Part shown: one piece after another, positions 1-8,225 of the stretch | How positions within the stretch are numbered: position 1 is the stretch's first letter | How the letters are laid out: every line of letters begins with the position of its first letter | Source: Bacteroidaceae bacterium | GTDB lineage: Bacteria > Bacteroidota > Bacteroidia > Bacteroidales > Bacteroidaceae | DNA length: 64,000 nt | Direction: 5' to 3' | NCBI GenBank assembly: GCA_017547205.1 | Contig: JAFYQH010000003.1 | Coordinates: forward strand, 1-64,000 | Program-made: the position numbers and the translations under genes | The notes under the pieces: model-generated | What the model was told of the DNA's origin: nothing | What the model saw: only the letters and a program-made list of their open reading frames with translations | The model's database searches: none

Positions 1-25
1 ATAATAAAATTTTCCCAAACGAACA

Positions 26-66
26 ATAGCTATTCCAATGTTTATCAAAGGAATAGCTATATTTTT
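26..66 (+). terminator. Intrinsic terminator-like hairpin at window start
   Basis: An 11-bp perfect stem (26-36 with 50-60) with a 13-nt loop is followed by a short T run at 62-66. It probably ends transcription of a gene lying to the left of the window. Read directly from the sequence; function is inferred. Confidence 0.6.
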
Positions 67-105
67 ACAATTTATCCTGCTTCAGAGCGCAAATGAGATA
101 AAAGC

Positions 106-149
106 AAAGAGGGCGACCCTTTTACTTTTGGGTCACCCTCTTTCGTTTT
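106..149. terminator. Second hairpin terminator
   Basis: Arms 106-119 and 130-143 pair over 14 positions with one C/A mismatch, around a T-rich 10-nt loop. A T-rich tail follows on the plus strand and A-rich sequence precedes it, so it could act in both directions. Together with the hairpin at 26-66 it insulates the accessory cassette that starts at 335. Confidence 0.6.
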
Positions 150-192
150 GTGTTAAAACTTATCAAAAAAGAAGGGTGGTTTTAAAGAAATA

Positions 193-224
193 ATTGACAA
201 CAGCTTTTTCACATCATATATTTG
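193..224 (+). promoter_or_regulatory. Bacteroides-type promoter for the DUF5675-like gene
   Basis: ATTG at 193-196, 20 nt, then TATATTTG at 217-224, an exact match to the TAnnTTTG -7 element of the primary Bacteroidetes sigma factor. It leaves a leader of roughly 100 nt before the start codon at 335. Confidence 0.6.
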
Positions 225-334
225 CAGTAAACACGGAATGGAAATTGCCTTGATAAAACAAGATGGTAATTCAGCAACCTAGCCATCAAACCATACAATA
301 ATTTTGCGGTATTATTAACTAAAATTTTATTTGT

Positions 335-946
335 ATGAGAAGGCCTAGCATTTTTGAGATTGCTACAGCATTTGAGGATGGAAAGAATGGTGAGATAAAG
401 CGACAGCAAAAACCAAAAACAAATGTTGTCGTCAATACCAATCGAATTGGGTATGGTGAAAAAAGCACGGTAAGCGCATTTCTTGCAACAGCATACGACG
501 AACAAGGCAACACTGTAGATTCTATGAGAGGATACTTTCTCGAACCAGGAACAGACTACAATAGAGCAAAAAGAGAAGGAAGCGATACAGCTATTATGTC
601 TGGCTCCTACGAAATAATTCCCCAAGCAGAAATGAGAAAAAGAATTGCAGAAAGAAACACACAAAAAGGAAAGCAAATTAAAGAATGTGATATTAAACTC
701 CGCTACAACTGGTACATAGATAATCCTCCAGGCCGAAGTGGAATAGCTATTCATGGTGGACGAAATGGAGAAAATACCACAGGCTGTTTTATTCCTGGTG
801 ACTCTATCAGTCCTAATAAAGAAAATACTGATTATTTCATCAGCGACAATGGCAAAAAGAACGAACTTTTTAGATTTTTCAATAATTATGGACAAGATGG
901 AATAAAAATAAACGTCGGTCCGGACTTTGAAGATTTATACAAATAG
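335..946 (+). CDS. DUF5675-like protein, candidate cell-wall-acting effector
   Basis: 203 aa with no signal peptide or membrane segment. Residues about 69-95 (LEPG...TAIMSGSYEII) and 122-155 (KLRYNWYIDNPPG..GIAIHGG...TTGCFIPG) follow the DUF5675 pattern, in which a TAIP-G-Y segment precedes an IHxGN...GC segment. His140 and Cys151 could form a Cys/His centre, reminiscent of L,D-transpeptidase-type folds; that comparison is inference. DUF5675 proteins occur in phages and near contractile secretion systems. It is followed by an exported protein and a lipoprotein on the same strand, an order that suits an effector followed by its immunity proteins. The family match is moderate and no function is proven. 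The gene is AT-rich compared with the housekeeping genes to the right. Confidence 0.6.
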   Translation: MRRPSIFEIATAFEDGKNGEIKRQQKPKTNVVVNTNRIGYGEKSTVSAFLATAYDEQGNTVDSMRGYFLEPGTDYNRAKREGSDTAIMSGSYEIIPQAEMRKRIAERNTQKGKQIKECDIKLRYNWYIDNPPGRSGIAIHGGRNGENTTGCFIPGDSISPNKENTDYFISDNGKKNELFRFFNNYGQDGIKINVGPDFEDLYK

Positions 947-953
947 TCACATT

Positions 954-1670
954 ATGAAAAGAGCATATTATACCGTACTATTCTTTATTGTTGCGTCAAC
1001 CGCTACTGCACAATATTTTCCAATTGACACTGCAAGACTAAACAACGCCTATAGAACTTTGAAAAATGGAGAACAAACTGTTGAAAAGGAGATGGAGTTT
1101 TTAGAAGCCTGTCCAACAACTTGGTTGGAATTTTATATGACATATAGTTGTGTTTCTGATGAAGAATACGATAACTATATGTGCAATATGTGTACCGAAC
1201 ACTTTACCACTCTTTTTGGCCTTTCACACATTAACGACACTATTAAATGCAAGAAAATAGTAGACCTCACCATTGGAATGAAAGAAAGCGACGAGCGTAC
1301 AGGTGTTTATCAAGATTATTTAATCGGTTATATCTGTAGCAACGAAAAATTAGTTTTAGACTATCTTTCTACATTAAAAAAAGGACACAGAATGCAATTT
1401 TGGCAATTTTGTTGGTCAAGCACCTGTGAATGTAACAGAGCCGAACATTTCAACAAAATATACAACCGAAACAAAGATAAATACCCCGAAGAAATGGAAA
1501 TTTCACGCATTGCTTTTCAACATTTCTACGAAGGCATAAGTTACCCCAATTTACTACCGCACAAAGAGGAAGAATATAATCGTAAATACTATAACAAAAA
1601 TTATAAATACAACTTTGACGATTATACCGATTATCGTGATGAGCAAGATTGGAACGAAGAAAAATTTTAA
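954..1670 (+). CDS. Exported protein of unknown function
   Basis: 238 aa from the ATG at 954; an upstream in-frame TTG at 927 would overlap the previous gene and bury the signal peptide, so it is rejected. Residues 1-20 form a typical signal peptide ending TATAQ, cleaved by signal peptidase I. The mature part is rich in aromatic and acidic residues and has many cysteines (for example YMCNMC and CECN), so disulfides are possible. The C-terminus is very rich in Tyr, Asn, Asp and Glu. I do not recognise a family. It starts 7 bp after the DUF5675-like gene, so it is probably co-transcribed, and a periplasmic protein in this position could be its immunity partner; this is inference. Confidence 0.6.
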   Translation: MKRAYYTVLFFIVASTATAQYFPIDTARLNNAYRTLKNGEQTVEKEMEFLEACPTTWLEFYMTYSCVSDEEYDNYMCNMCTEHFTTLFGLSHINDTIKCKKIVDLTIGMKESDERTGVYQDYLIGYICSNEKLVLDYLSTLKKGHRMQFWQFCWSSTCECNRAEHFNKIYNRNKDKYPEEMEISRIAFQHFYEGISYPNLLPHKEEEYNRKYYNKNYKYNFDDYTDYRDEQDWNEEKF

Positions 1671-1682
1671 ACGATGTAATAA

Positions 1683-2192
1683 ATGCTGCAAATAATGGGA
1701 CACTACAACTTGAGCTTTAAAACATTTGTCTTCACACTTATTATCACCACCTTGTTTACAAGTTGTAGTGAAAACGCGAAAAGCAATTTTTACCTTGCTT
1801 TGGATATGGCAGGATTATTGAACCCGCGTGAGCCAAGAATTAGTTTATCATTTGATAATCAAAACATTGAAGAACCATTTTCGTTTTCGGACTACTGCGA
1901 AGAAGAATATGATAGCATATTCATTGTATATTCTTATTTCAATACTGAAAGAGACGAATTTCTAAACCTGAAAATGTCAAATATATTAAGAAGAAAGTGT
2001 GACAATAATACGATGTTTGATTCATTTTCCACTTTACTCTTTATAAAAACCGGTAAAGTAGAGGCTTACAGCGAAATAAAATGCGTTGATGCTGATTTTG
2101 ACTCAAGGGAAGTAGAGAAACATTATATTTTCCCAATTGACCAAAAGTTTATAATGGACAAGGAGAGAAAAATACATATTTATAACAAATAG
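1683..2192 (+). CDS. Putative lipoprotein, unknown function
   Basis: 169 aa from the first ATG; a second ATG at 1695 (MGHYNLS) is equally possible. A hydrophobic segment ends in the lipobox LFTSC, so the mature protein would begin at that Cys and be lipid-anchored. The rest is a soluble domain of about 140 aa with no family I recognise. It lies 12 bp after the exported protein and completes a three-gene AT-rich cassette. A small periplasm-facing lipoprotein downstream of a possible peptidoglycan-directed enzyme fits an immunity role, but this is only contextual. Confidence 0.6.
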   Translation: MLQIMGHYNLSFKTFVFTLIITTLFTSCSENAKSNFYLALDMAGLLNPREPRISLSFDNQNIEEPFSFSDYCEEEYDSIFIVYSYFNTERDEFLNLKMSNILRRKCDNNTMFDSFSTLLFIKTGKVEAYSEIKCVDADFDSREVEKHYIFPIDQKFIMDKERKIHIYNK

Positions 2193-2323
2193 TTTTTATC
2201 GCCTCTTACCACCAAGTTGTATCTCTGAAAATCCGTAAGTTACTAAACCTGGAATTCGTAAGTACACCTCAACTACAGGGGGGGGTAAAAATCCTCGGGA
2301 GTGTTAGAATTTACACACGACGT

Positions 2324-3259
2324 CTATTTGGAAACAGGTTTTTCGCTGCTTGCACGCACCATCACTGCGCTATCGGGCCAAAAGCCAATAGGTTCACTGG
2401 TTTTAAACAGAAGGGTATTATTGCCGAAAAGCTCCAACGTTACAGTTTGGTCGGCACCAAAAAAGAAATGCCCCTGCGCTATATTGCCGCTTTTGGGAGC
2501 AAGCAAACGAGCCTGTGGCAAGTGTGCTGCATCGTTGTTGCAAGCAGACATTTGTATTCTTGCGCCACCCGAAGACACGCCGGCGGCAGTGAGCAACAGT
2601 GAGTCGCCTTTTGCGCAAACTGTTAAAGTGAAATTCTCCCAAGAGCCACTCTTTTCCCACACCCATTCACCAATAAACGGAGATGGTGCAATGCCTGCAA
2701 CATCAAAATTATTTTCAGCCGAAACATCGGCATCGGGCACAAAGGCATTTTCTTTATATAAATCTACAACCTCGGTTGAGAAGGGGTAATTTTCGCAGCT
2801 CCTGCGCACAAGTACCCCGTTTGCGGGCCAATAATTGACCTCGCCACTTATCTTGAACGTGAGAGTGTCGAGCGATTTCAGTTCAAGAACAAGGGGATAA
2901 TATTCGTTTTCTGGATAATTCTGGAATACACTGAAATATTGGTTTACAATTGTACCGACTACCCTGTTTCCACTTTTTGGCACTGCCATACAAGTCTGCG
3001 GTATTGCATAGCCCTTGGTATCGCTCAACGGGTTGCCCGTCATATAAAAAGGCTCTTGCCTTTCCCAATAGAATGCCACCAACAGTGAATCGCCTCGCTC
3101 GCCTATGTGCACCGAAAGATTCTGAATAGAATCATTTGCACCGGTACACTCCCAGCTACCCACAAAAGGCGATGGGTCGATGCCAGCAACGTCAATATCT
3201 TTTTTGCCATTGCAAGCAAATATGCCTATCACAAGAAAAAAATGCAAAAATCTTTTCAT
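2324..3259 (-). CDS. Lipoprotein with two tandem repeats
   Basis: 311 aa. The signal sequence ends VIGIFAC, giving a lipidated N-terminal Cys at residue 16. Two diverged repeats of about 135-150 aa follow. The first begins VAGIDPSPFVGSWECTG and the second VAGIAPSPFIGEWVWE; both continue through GDSLL, PKSGN, LTFK/LLFK and a YWP/FWP segment. The repeats suggest two beta-rich, lipocalin-like domains, an inference from pattern only. It starts 6 bp downstream of the GH108 lysozyme gene on the same strand, so the two are co-transcribed. Candidate immunity lipoprotein for that enzyme; no named family recognised. Confidence 0.65.
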   Translation of the reverse strand: MKRFLHFFLVIGIFACNGKKDIDVAGIDPSPFVGSWECTGANDSIQNLSVHIGERGDSLLVAFYWERQEPFYMTGNPLSDTKGYAIPQTCMAVPKSGNRVVGTIVNQYFSVFQNYPENEYYPLVLELKSLDTLTFKISGEVNYWPANGVLVRRSCENYPFSTEVVDLYKENAFVPDADVSAENNFDVAGIAPSPFIGEWVWEKSGSWENFTLTVCAKGDSLLLTAAGVSSGGARIQMSACNNDAAHLPQARLLAPKSGNIAQGHFFFGADQTVTLELFGNNTLLFKTSEPIGFWPDSAVMVRASSEKPVSK

Positions 3260-3265
3260 GAATCA

Positions 3266-4069
3266 TTATTTTAAATGCCGGCTTTTAAATATTGTATCAC
3301 AACCATGTTTTTGACCAATATCATTCAATCGGCTGAACCATCCTTTTATAAATACGCGTTGCTCGGGGTGCCTGTCGACAATCTTGTCATAGTGCTCTGC
3401 ACGGGACTTTTGGAGTTCTGTCTTCAACCATTTTTTATCAACGCCATTTAATGCTTGATTAGTCCTATCACCGATATAACCATCAACGCTCAAGTTGCAC
3501 CCTCTCTTGTTCAACGTTTTTTGTAAATATTTTATTGCTGTCTTTGGACCTGAATTTACCGAAAAGTCATAAACAAGTTTCATAACATCAGTATTGTCCA
3601 GTTTTCCGAAGCCATAAGTATCCCACTCGGCCTTGTACAATTTTACAGCATCACTTTGTGTCAAATTCTCTACATCATCAACATTTACACCAGACTTATT
3701 CTTGTACGTGTCAAGAAACTTTTGTGTTATACCCATATTTGTTTTACCACCTTTATCCTTCGGGTTATTTACGAAGCCCCCTTCATAACATAAAACCATA
3801 GGAAGCGTCGAATAAAACAAGGAATCACTGCGTTGCCTGTCTTTTGACGAAGAAACATCTTCTACAGCATCAAGATACTCTGTTCCAATTTCTCGTTTTG
3901 CAATTTCGCCATTAGCATAATGCTCCAAATAATAATATTTTTTAGAACCGGGATTTTTATGAAACACCCCATGAACAGCATTGTTCCTTCTTCTCTCACG
4001 TACCAAGTCGTAAATATTATCGGACTGATACTCCTCTAGCATTTCCAAATCATTGTCATTCATAATCAA
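3266..4069 (-). CDS. GH108-family lysozyme (N-acetylmuramidase-like)
   Basis: 267 aa, no signal peptide. Residues about 85-200 carry the glycoside hydrolase 108 signature: CYEGGF with the likely catalytic Glu96, DKGGKT and MGIT. Residues about 165-230 match the peptidoglycan-binding PG_binding_3 domain (YDFSVNSGPKTA, LQKTLN, VDGYIGDRTNQALN). The N-terminal 80 aa are charged and unfamiliar and might serve for delivery. A wall-degrading enzyme without a signal peptide needs a holin, a phage particle or a contractile secretion system to reach its substrate; no phage genes are nearby. A lipoprotein gene follows 6 bp downstream. ATG at 4069 is used; ATG at 4063 is an alternative. The family call is firm, the effector role is inferred. 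Confidence 0.8.
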   Translation of the reverse strand: MIMNDNDLEMLEEYQSDNIYDLVRERRRNNAVHGVFHKNPGSKKYYYLEHYANGEIAKREIGTEYLDAVEDVSSSKDRQRSDSLFYSTLPMVLCYEGGFVNNPKDKGGKTNMGITQKFLDTYKNKSGVNVDDVENLTQSDAVKLYKAEWDTYGFGKLDNTDVMKLVYDFSVNSGPKTAIKYLQKTLNKRGCNLSVDGYIGDRTNQALNGVDKKWLKTELQKSRAEHYDKIVDRHPEQRVFIKGWFSRLNDIGQKHGCDTIFKSRHLK

Positions 4070-4103
4070 TTTATTAAGTTACAAATGACACAAAAGTATA
4101 TCA

Positions 4104-4136
4104 CAAATATACATTTCAAGTTTAAGAAACACCAAA
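4104..4136 (-). promoter_or_regulatory. Promoter for the lysozyme-lipoprotein pair
   Basis: On the minus strand, TTTG (4136-4133), 21 nt, then TATATTTG (4111-4104), an exact -33/-7 match. A second -7-like octamer, TACTTTTG, lies at 4098-4091. The leader to the ATG at 4069 is about 30 nt. Confidence 0.6.
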
Positions 4137-4327
4137 TTAAACCTACCTTTTTACAAATATTTATACCCACTCACTTATTAAACTTTCGCTCATTTGTTAC
4201 AATCTTTGCAAGTGGAATGCAATAGCATATTTTGTGCTATTGAGAGCATGAACATCCCTATTGGTCCACAACTAACTGCGGAACTGAAGGCAAAATACAC
4301 GAACAGCAAGCTATTAATTAATACCCC

Positions 4328-4669
4328 ATGAAATATCTAAGACATCTGTTCGCGGCATTATTATTGCTATGTGCAACAGTAGCAAATGCAGTTACTTATC
4401 CAGACTGGAAATCAACTAACAAAACAGATAGTTCAACATCGTCTAATACTTATACGATTCAAGCAGAAAGAGGCAGTTTGCTTTCTTTTAACTGGGAAGT
4501 AAGTAGTGAATATCACTATGACAGGCTTATTGTAATGATTGACAGAGTTCAAGTGCTGAATAAAAGTGGTTATTATTCCGGTAGCTATAAATACATTTTT
4601 AGTACTGGTGGAACCCACACACTTCTCGTTAAATATACTAAAGATTTTTATCGGACACTAATAGAATAG
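4328..4669 (+). pseudogene. Truncated start of a surface/LRR-type exported protein
   Basis: 113 aa with a clear signal peptide (residues 1-21, ending NAVA or ANA). Residues 22-105 form a beta-rich domain with the pattern TYTIQAERGSLLSFNWEVSS...YDRLIV...SGTHTL-like...KYTKD. This resembles modules found near the N-terminus of large Bacteroidales surface proteins such as BspA-like leucine-rich-repeat proteins. After KYTKD, where such proteins continue for hundreds of residues, the frame runs into FYRTLIE and stops, and no continuation exists downstream. It therefore looks like a 5' remnant left by deletion or recombination at about 4645. It could still be expressed as a short secreted protein. 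Confidence 0.55.
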
Positions 4670-4917
4670 AATACCGATTCACTGCGTGCAGGATTGCCAC
4701 CCAGTTTGTTCTTGCCCGAGTTGTCCGTAACTACACCATCCATTATAACACAAATTTGATTAAACAGTTTCTCAAATTTAGGATAAGATGGCTGCAGCAA
4801 AGTTGCTATACTGACATTTGGAATAACTTTTTCAATATCCGCGACATTTTTTGAAAAAAAATAACGAAATTTGCATAATTGATAGTTTAATGGGTCTTTA
4901 TGCCATAAAATAATCAC
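4648..4917 (-). pseudogene. Unassigned gene remnant
   Basis: This 305-bp gap before the type IX operon holds an 89-codon minus-strand frame whose C-terminal half (IMDGVVTDNSGKNKLGGNPAR) reads like real protein, whereas its N-terminal half is poor and has no start signal. It ends opposite the break in the truncated surface-protein gene, so both may be remnants of one rearrangement. I cannot assign a family and it may be non-coding. No exact promoter match was seen for the operon at 4975. Confidence 0.25.
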
Positions 4918-4974
4918 GAATTTATAATATAGCGCATTGTTTTGCGTTGATATTGAGACACGGCTTGCGAAAAA

Positions 4975-5916
4975 ATGAAAAAGTGGTTACTCATAGTTGT
5001 ACTGGTTATTGGTGTATTTGCTAACGCAGATGCCCAATTCGATGCTCACTTCACCCATTATTGGGAGATGCAGAGTTTCTATAACCCTGCCGCTGCCGGT
5101 TCAACAAAGAAAATGAACATATATGCGTCATACAGCAACCAACTGACAGGTTTCGAGAACAATCCTAAAAGCATGCTGCTGAATGTGGACACCCCTATAC
5201 CATTCGTTAAAGGAGACCACAACCTTGGAGTCGGTGTCATAAATGACGAGATAGGTCTTTTCACCAACCAGCACCTATACCTAAACTATGCGTTCGGACT
5301 AAAGCTATTCAATGGGCGTATGGTGGCAGGAGCACAGTTAGGACTCGTGAACAGCAGTTTCGACAACAGCAAGATAATCCTTGGCGGCGACAGCAACGAC
5401 CCGGCATTCCCCTCGGGCAAGGCCGACGGAAACACGTTCGACATTGGAGCCGGACTGCTTTACCAGCATAAACACTTCCATGTCGGAATATCGGGCTTAC
5501 ACCTTAACGCTCCGCTTATTCTGCTGGGGGAAAGGAATGAGATTCAGATTGACCCGTTCTTTAATTTTATGGCCGGGGGCAATATTCCAATAAAAAACAC
5601 GTTAATATCAGTACAGCCTTCGCTGCAGGTAATGACAGATTTCGTTTCGTGGCGCACAGACATAACGGCAAGAGGAACATACAAATACGAAGAAAAGAAC
5701 TTCTTTGGAGGAATAACATATAGCCCAAGTACATCTGTAACGGTATTTTTAGGGGCCGAGATGCTCAACATAACATTGAGCTACGGATATGAAATATTTA
5801 CGTCAGGCATTGGCATGAAGAATGGAAACCATGACATATTCCTGGGTTACAAGATGAACCTGGACATGTTCAATAAGGAAAAAAATAAACATAATAGTAT
5901 AAGAATTTTGCAATGA
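4975..5916 (+). CDS. porP: PorP/SprF family type IX secretion membrane protein
   Basis: 313 aa. Signal peptide of about 20 aa ending ADAQ, then the PorP/SprF signature near the mature start (HYWEMQSFYNPAAAGS) and an outer-membrane beta-barrel with alternating hydrophobic strands to the end. PorP-type proteins are outer-membrane components of the type IX secretion system and act with the PorKLMN core. It is the first gene of porPKLMN and overlaps porK by 4 bp (ATGA). Length is normal for the family. Some family members serve single cargo adhesins, but the position directly before porK marks this one as the core-associated copy. Confidence 0.92.
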   Translation: MKKWLLIVVLVIGVFANADAQFDAHFTHYWEMQSFYNPAAAGSTKKMNIYASYSNQLTGFENNPKSMLLNVDTPIPFVKGDHNLGVGVINDEIGLFTNQHLYLNYAFGLKLFNGRMVAGAQLGLVNSSFDNSKIILGGDSNDPAFPSGKADGNTFDIGAGLLYQHKHFHVGISGLHLNAPLILLGERNEIQIDPFFNFMAGGNIPIKNTLISVQPSLQVMTDFVSWRTDITARGTYKYEEKNFFGGITYSPSTSVTVFLGAEMLNITLSYGYEIFTSGIGMKNGNHDIFLGYKMNLDMFNKEKNKHNSIRILQ

Positions 5917-7397
5917 TGAAGAAAATATTCTTTCTATCAGCGGTTGTACTGTCTTTGAGCATGATATCATGCTCAAGTGTCCGTAGCACAATAGGTAATA
6001 TCGGCAGCAAGATCGGTGGAGTGTTTGGAGCCGGCAGCAAGATGGCAAGCACACAAGGCGGAGAGGTTACCGGCATAGGTGGAACACCCACCAATGAACC
6101 CGTTCCATACGGAATGACTCTTGTCCAAAGAGGTTCCATAAGGGTCGGTGACGAGAAGAACGACTCGCTATGGGGTACCGGTGCCCCAGCAAGGGACATT
6201 TCCGTCGAAGCATTCTGGATGGACGAAACCGAGGTTTCCAATGCCAAATACCGCCAGTTTGTGTTCTGGGTAAGGGACTCCATAATCCGCGAGCGTCTTG
6301 CCGACCCCGCATACGGAGGTGACGAGACATACAAGATTACAGAGGATGAGTTCGGAGAACCCATAACTCCATACCTCAACTGGAGAAAGCCAATTCCATG
6401 GAAAAAGCCTAGTGAGGACGAGTTGAGAGCCATCGAAAGCGTATACATTACAAACCCCATTACCGGAGAGAAGATGCTCGACGCATCCCAGATGAACTAT
6501 CGCTATGAGATATATGACTACACCCAGGCCGCATTGCGCAAGAACCGCTTGAACCCGGAGAAACGCATCCTGAACACCGACATCCCGGTAGACTACGATG
6601 CAGTCGTAACCATATCAAAGGACACCGCATATGTCGACGATGACGGCAACATAATAAGGGAGACCATCAACAGGCCCCTGTCGGGACCCTATGACTTCTT
6701 GAACACATACATCGTAAATGTTTACCCCGACACAACATGCTGGGTAAACGATTTCCCCAATGCCAACAACGAGACATATCTGCAACTCTATTTCAACCAT
6801 CCAAATTACGACAACCACCCTGTTGTAGGCGTAAGTTGGGAACAGGCCAACGCTTTCTGTGCATGGCGTACAGAATACCTGCTTGCAGGGCTCGGCGCAC
6901 AGGCAAAGTGGATACAGCGTTACCGCTTGCCATCGGAGGCTGAGTGGGAATTTGCAGCCCGCGGTAAGGACGGACACCGCTTCCCCTGGGAACAGGGAGA
7001 CACGAAGAGCGATGCGGGATGCTACTATGCCAACTACAAACCCGACGAAGGTAATTATACAAAGGATGGCAGCCTCATAACATCGCGCTGCGGAATATTC
7101 TCGGCAAACTCAAACGGGCTGTTCGACATGGCTGGCAATGTAGCCGAATGGACATCAACAGTATATACTGAAGCCGGTGTACTGCAAATGAGCGACATCA
7201 ACCCCGACCTTCAGTACCGCGCCGCAAAGGAAGACCCTTATAGTATGAAGAAGAAAACCGTGCGTGGAGGTTCATGGAAAGACCCTGTTAAATACATCCA
7301 GGGTGCGACACGCTCTTATGAATATCAGAACGAGGCACGTTCATACATAGGTTTCCGTTGCGTACGCAGCTACGCAGGCACTGACCGCAGAAGATAA
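5913..7397 (+). CDS. porK: Type IX secretion lipoprotein PorK/GldK
   Basis: 494 aa. Lipoprotein signal with lipobox SMISC (Cys20). Residues about 65-490 form a formylglycine-generating-enzyme/sulfatase-modifying-factor fold: an early EAFWMDETEVSNAKYRQFV segment, VVGVSWEQANAFCAWR, LPSEAEWEFAARG, NGLFDMAGNVAEWT and the terminal RSYIGFRC. In this role the fold is structural: PorK is outer-membrane anchored and forms a large periplasmic ring with PorN. The start overlaps porP; a second ATG follows immediately at 5916. An insertion of about 150 aa (residues about 130-290) separates the first and second halves of the domain. Confidence 0.95.
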   Translation: MMKKIFFLSAVVLSLSMISCSSVRSTIGNIGSKIGGVFGAGSKMASTQGGEVTGIGGTPTNEPVPYGMTLVQRGSIRVGDEKNDSLWGTGAPARDISVEAFWMDETEVSNAKYRQFVFWVRDSIIRERLADPAYGGDETYKITEDEFGEPITPYLNWRKPIPWKKPSEDELRAIESVYITNPITGEKMLDASQMNYRYEIYDYTQAALRKNRLNPEKRILNTDIPVDYDAVVTISKDTAYVDDDGNIIRETINRPLSGPYDFLNTYIVNVYPDTTCWVNDFPNANNETYLQLYFNHPNYDNHPVVGVSWEQANAFCAWRTEYLLAGLGAQAKWIQRYRLPSEAEWEFAARGKDGHRFPWEQGDTKSDAGCYYANYKPDEGNYTKDGSLITSRCGIFSANSNGLFDMAGNVAEWTSTVYTEAGVLQMSDINPDLQYRAAKEDPYSMKKKTVRGGSWKDPVKYIQGATRSYEYQNEARSYIGFRCVRSYAGTDRRR

Positions 7398-7433
7398 CAA
7401 TACCATTTAACGCAAAGAAAATTCACAAAAGAT

Positions 7434-8213
7434 ATGAAAAAGGCTAAAAGCTTACTGAGAGCCATTCAGGCATTCATGGATTCGCCAAGAGGTAAGACCA
7501 TGCTCAACTATTTCTACAGCTGGGGTGCTGCTATCGTCATCCTCGGTACACTGTTCAAGTTAACCCACCTCGCAGGTGCCAACCTTATGCTTTTCGTGGG
7601 TATGGGCACCGAGGTCATCGTGTTCTTTTTCTCGGCATTCGAGCGTGCATACGATGTGATTGAGGAAGAGAAGAAAGAGGAGGAACTGGAAGAGGCTCTG
7701 GAAAACGGCATAGCTATTTCAGGACAGCCTATAATCATTGGTGGCCCGTTAGTTGCAGGAGCAGCCATGCCTTCAACGGGTACAGTAGACGGTACCGCAT
7801 CAGCACCTGTGACACCGGGCGTCTCTGGCGGCCCAGTCATCATTGGCGGTGGCGGTGGTAACGGAGTTGCAGCGACACAGACAATATCCCCCGAAGTTGC
7901 AGACAAGATGGGCGATGTTACCGAAGAGTATGTCGAGCAGGTACGCGCACTGAACGAGGCTATCGAACGCATATCACAGCAGAGCGAGGCCCTGGGACGC
8001 AACCTTGAAGAGATGGATACCTTGAGCCGTAACCTGACAGGCATGAACGCTGTATACGAGATACAGCTCCGCAGCGCAAGCACACAACTCGATGCAGTCA
8101 GCCAAGTCAATGAACAGACAAAGAAGATGGCAAAGCAGATTGAGGAACTCAACAGCATATATGCTCGTATGATTGAGGCCATGACTACAAACATGAGCCG
8201 TACACAAATCTAA
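7434..8213 (+). CDS. porL: Type IX secretion motor protein PorL/GldL
   Basis: 259 aa. Two closely spaced transmembrane helices lie near residues 22-45 and 48-68 (YFYSWGAAIVILGTLFKL and LMLFVGMGTEVIVFFF). The acidic residue in GMGTEVIVF sits inside the second helix, as expected for the proton-coupled motor. A Gly/Ala-rich linker (residues about 97-150, including GGPVIIGGGGGNG) leads to a long coiled-coil-like cytoplasmic tail. PorL forms a pentameric inner-membrane motor around a PorM dimer that powers type IX secretion and, in gliders, motility. Third gene of the operon, 36 bp after porK. Confidence 0.94.
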   Translation: MKKAKSLLRAIQAFMDSPRGKTMLNYFYSWGAAIVILGTLFKLTHLAGANLMLFVGMGTEVIVFFFSAFERAYDVIEEEKKEEELEEALENGIAISGQPIIIGGPLVAGAAMPSTGTVDGTASAPVTPGVSGGPVIIGGGGGNGVAATQTISPEVADKMGDVTEEYVEQVRALNEAIERISQQSEALGRNLEEMDTLSRNLTGMNAVYEIQLRSASTQLDAVSQVNEQTKKMAKQIEELNSIYARMIEAMTTNMSRTQI

Positions 8214-8225
8214 CAACGTCAAGCA

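Noticed and set aside
209..895. Minus-strand frame of 228 codons across the first gene
   Set aside because: Shadow of the DUF5675-like gene; Cys/Phe/Ser-rich with no family features.
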